A stretch of DNA of 5,443 nucleotides from the NCBI GenBank assembly GCA_017880745.1, contig JADGRR010000244.1, positions 1 through 5,443 of the forward strand, in the 5' to 3' direction. Below are positions 4,577 to 5,443 of this stretch, one piece after another. The position numbers were made by a program, and so were the translations under genes. This DNA is from Burkholderiales bacterium. Lineage in GTDB: Bacteria; Pseudomonadota; Gammaproteobacteria; Burkholderiales; SG8-39. The notes under the pieces are model-generated. The model worked only from the letters and a program-made list of their open reading frames with translations, was not told the DNA's origin and made no database searches. How positions within the stretch are numbered: the stretch's first letter is position 1; each line of letters starts with the position of its first letter.

Positions 4577-5443
4577 ATGAACGCATCGATCACGCACGCT
4601 GAAGTGCGCGTGCCGCTGGGCGAGGACTATCCCGAAATCCGCGACAGCGTGCGGCGCATCTGCGCGGACTTTCCCGGCAGCTATTGGCGCGACCTCGACG
4701 AGCGCGAGGTCTACCCTACCGAATTCGTGAAAGCGCTGACGCAGGCGGGCTACCTCGCCGCGCTGATCCCGGAAGAGTACGGTGGCGCGGGCCTGCCGCT
4801 GCGGGCCGCGGGCGTGGTGCTGGAGGAGTGCCACACGGCGGGCTGCTACGCGGCCGCCGCCCACGCCCAGATGTACACCATGGGTTCTGTGCTGCGCCAT
4901 GGCAGTCCCGAGCAGAAGGCGCGCTATCTGCCGAAGATCGCGAGCGGCGAACTGCGCCTGCAGGCATTCGGCGTCACCGAACCCACCACCGGCACCGACA
5001 CCACCAAGCTGAAAACGCGCGCAGTGCGCGACGGCGACCACTACGTCATCAACGGGCAGAAAGTCTGGACCTCGCGCGCGCTGCACTCGGACTTGATGCT
5101 GCTGCTGGTTCGCACCACGCCCTTCGACCAGGTGGCGAAGAAGACCGAAGGCCTGTCGGTGTTCCTGGTCGACATCCGCGACTCCCTGGGCAAGGGCATG
5201 GAGATCCGTCCGCTCAAGGCCATGATCAACCACAGCGCCACTGAAGTGTTCATCGAAAACCTGCGCGTTCCCGCCGCGAACCTGATCGGCGGGGAGGGCA
5301 AGGGATGCCGCTGCATCCTCGACGGCATGAACGCCGAGCGCATCCTGGTGTCGCACGAGTCGATCGGAGATGCGCGATGGTTCACCCGGACGGCGTTGAA
5401 ATACGCGACCGAGCGCATCGTGTTCGACCGCCCGATAGGCAAG
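4577..5443 (+). CDS. Acyl-CoA dehydrogenase family protein (3'-truncated)
   Basis: These are the first 289 residues of an FAD-dependent acyl-CoA dehydrogenase; full-length members run to about 380-400. The enzyme forms an alpha,beta double bond in an acyl-CoA and passes electrons to electron-transfer flavoprotein in the cytoplasm. The N-terminal helical domain (about 1-125) includes LIPEEYGGAGLPL (63-75) and HGSPEQKARYLPKIASGE (108-125). The middle beta domain has FGVTEPTTGTD (131-141), matching the flavin-contacting TEP-x-x-GSD motif, then INGQKVWTSRA (158-168). ENLRVPAANLIG (227-238) leads into the C-terminal helical domain, cut off just after FDRPIGK. Glu254 in MNAERILV aligns with the catalytic base of isovaleryl-CoA and long-chain acyl-CoA dehydrogenases. 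The other usual base position, equivalent to MCAD Glu376, lies beyond the window, so the base cannot be settled. It follows the Bug gene on the same strand and is plausibly co-transcribed with it. The acyl substrate is unknown. Confidence 0.95.
   Translation, partial: MNASITHAEVRVPLGEDYPEIRDSVRRICADFPGSYWRDLDEREVYPTEFVKALTQAGYLAALIPEEYGGAGLPLRAAGVVLEECHTAGCYAAAAHAQMYTMGSVLRHGSPEQKARYLPKIASGELRLQAFGVTEPTTGTDTTKLKTRAVRDGDHYVINGQKVWTSRALHSDLMLLLVRTTPFDQVAKKTEGLSVFLVDIRDSLGKGMEIRPLKAMINHSATEVFIENLRVPAANLIGGEGKGCRCILDGMNAERILVSHESIGDARWFTRTALKYATERIVFDRPIGK

Noticed and set aside
4574..5356. A 260-codon open frame on the minus strand
   Set aside because: It is antisense to the acyl-CoA dehydrogenase, whose motifs are unambiguous. 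Stretches of Gln, Arg and Val with no domain pattern mark it as a shadow.

Overview
The window reads as a gene-dense chromosomal segment of a GC-rich proteobacterium, most likely a betaproteobacterium of the Burkholderiales type. That placement is an inference. It rests on the orphan Bug-type periplasmic binding protein next to an acyl-CoA dehydrogenase, the GC-rich codon use and the strong Shine-Dalgarno sites. No rRNA, tRNA, CRISPR, insertion sequence or transposase was seen.

Left block, plus strand, 1-2479. This is a tightly packed operon, cut at its 5' end, for a thiamine-diphosphate (TPP)-dependent 2-oxo acid/acetoin-type dehydrogenase. In order it holds the C-terminal half of E1 alpha (1-468), a complete E1 beta (499-1539), a free-standing 83-residue lipoyl-carrier protein (1536-1787) and a lipoate-protein ligase-like protein (about 1784-2479). 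The last three genes are translationally coupled by 4-base stop/start overlaps. The expected logic is that E1 loads an acyl group from its substrate onto the lipoyl carrier, and the neighbouring ligase installs the lipoyl group on that carrier. No E2 acyltransferase or E3 is present in the window. The ligase has no ATG, GTG or TTG start where one is expected: a well-placed Shine-Dalgarno leads to a GTA codon.

Middle, minus strand, 2566-3333. A short-chain dehydrogenase/reductase (SDR) gene converges on the dehydrogenase operon. It has the Rossmann signature and the active-site Asn, Ser and Lys, but Asn replaces the usual catalytic Tyr.

Right block, plus strand, 3533-5443. A Bug/TctC-family solute-binding protein is followed by an acyl-CoA dehydrogenase that runs off the window. 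Both have strong ribosome-binding sites. The 199-base gap between the SDR gene and the Bug gene carries candidate divergent promoters, a perfect palindrome and two inverted repeats, and is the likely control region of this half. Together the genes suggest uptake and CoA-dependent oxidation of an organic acid, but the substrate cannot be read from the sequence.

The points most worth following up are the E1 / lone lipoyl domain / dedicated ligase module with its non-canonical ligase start, and the Tyr-less SDR.
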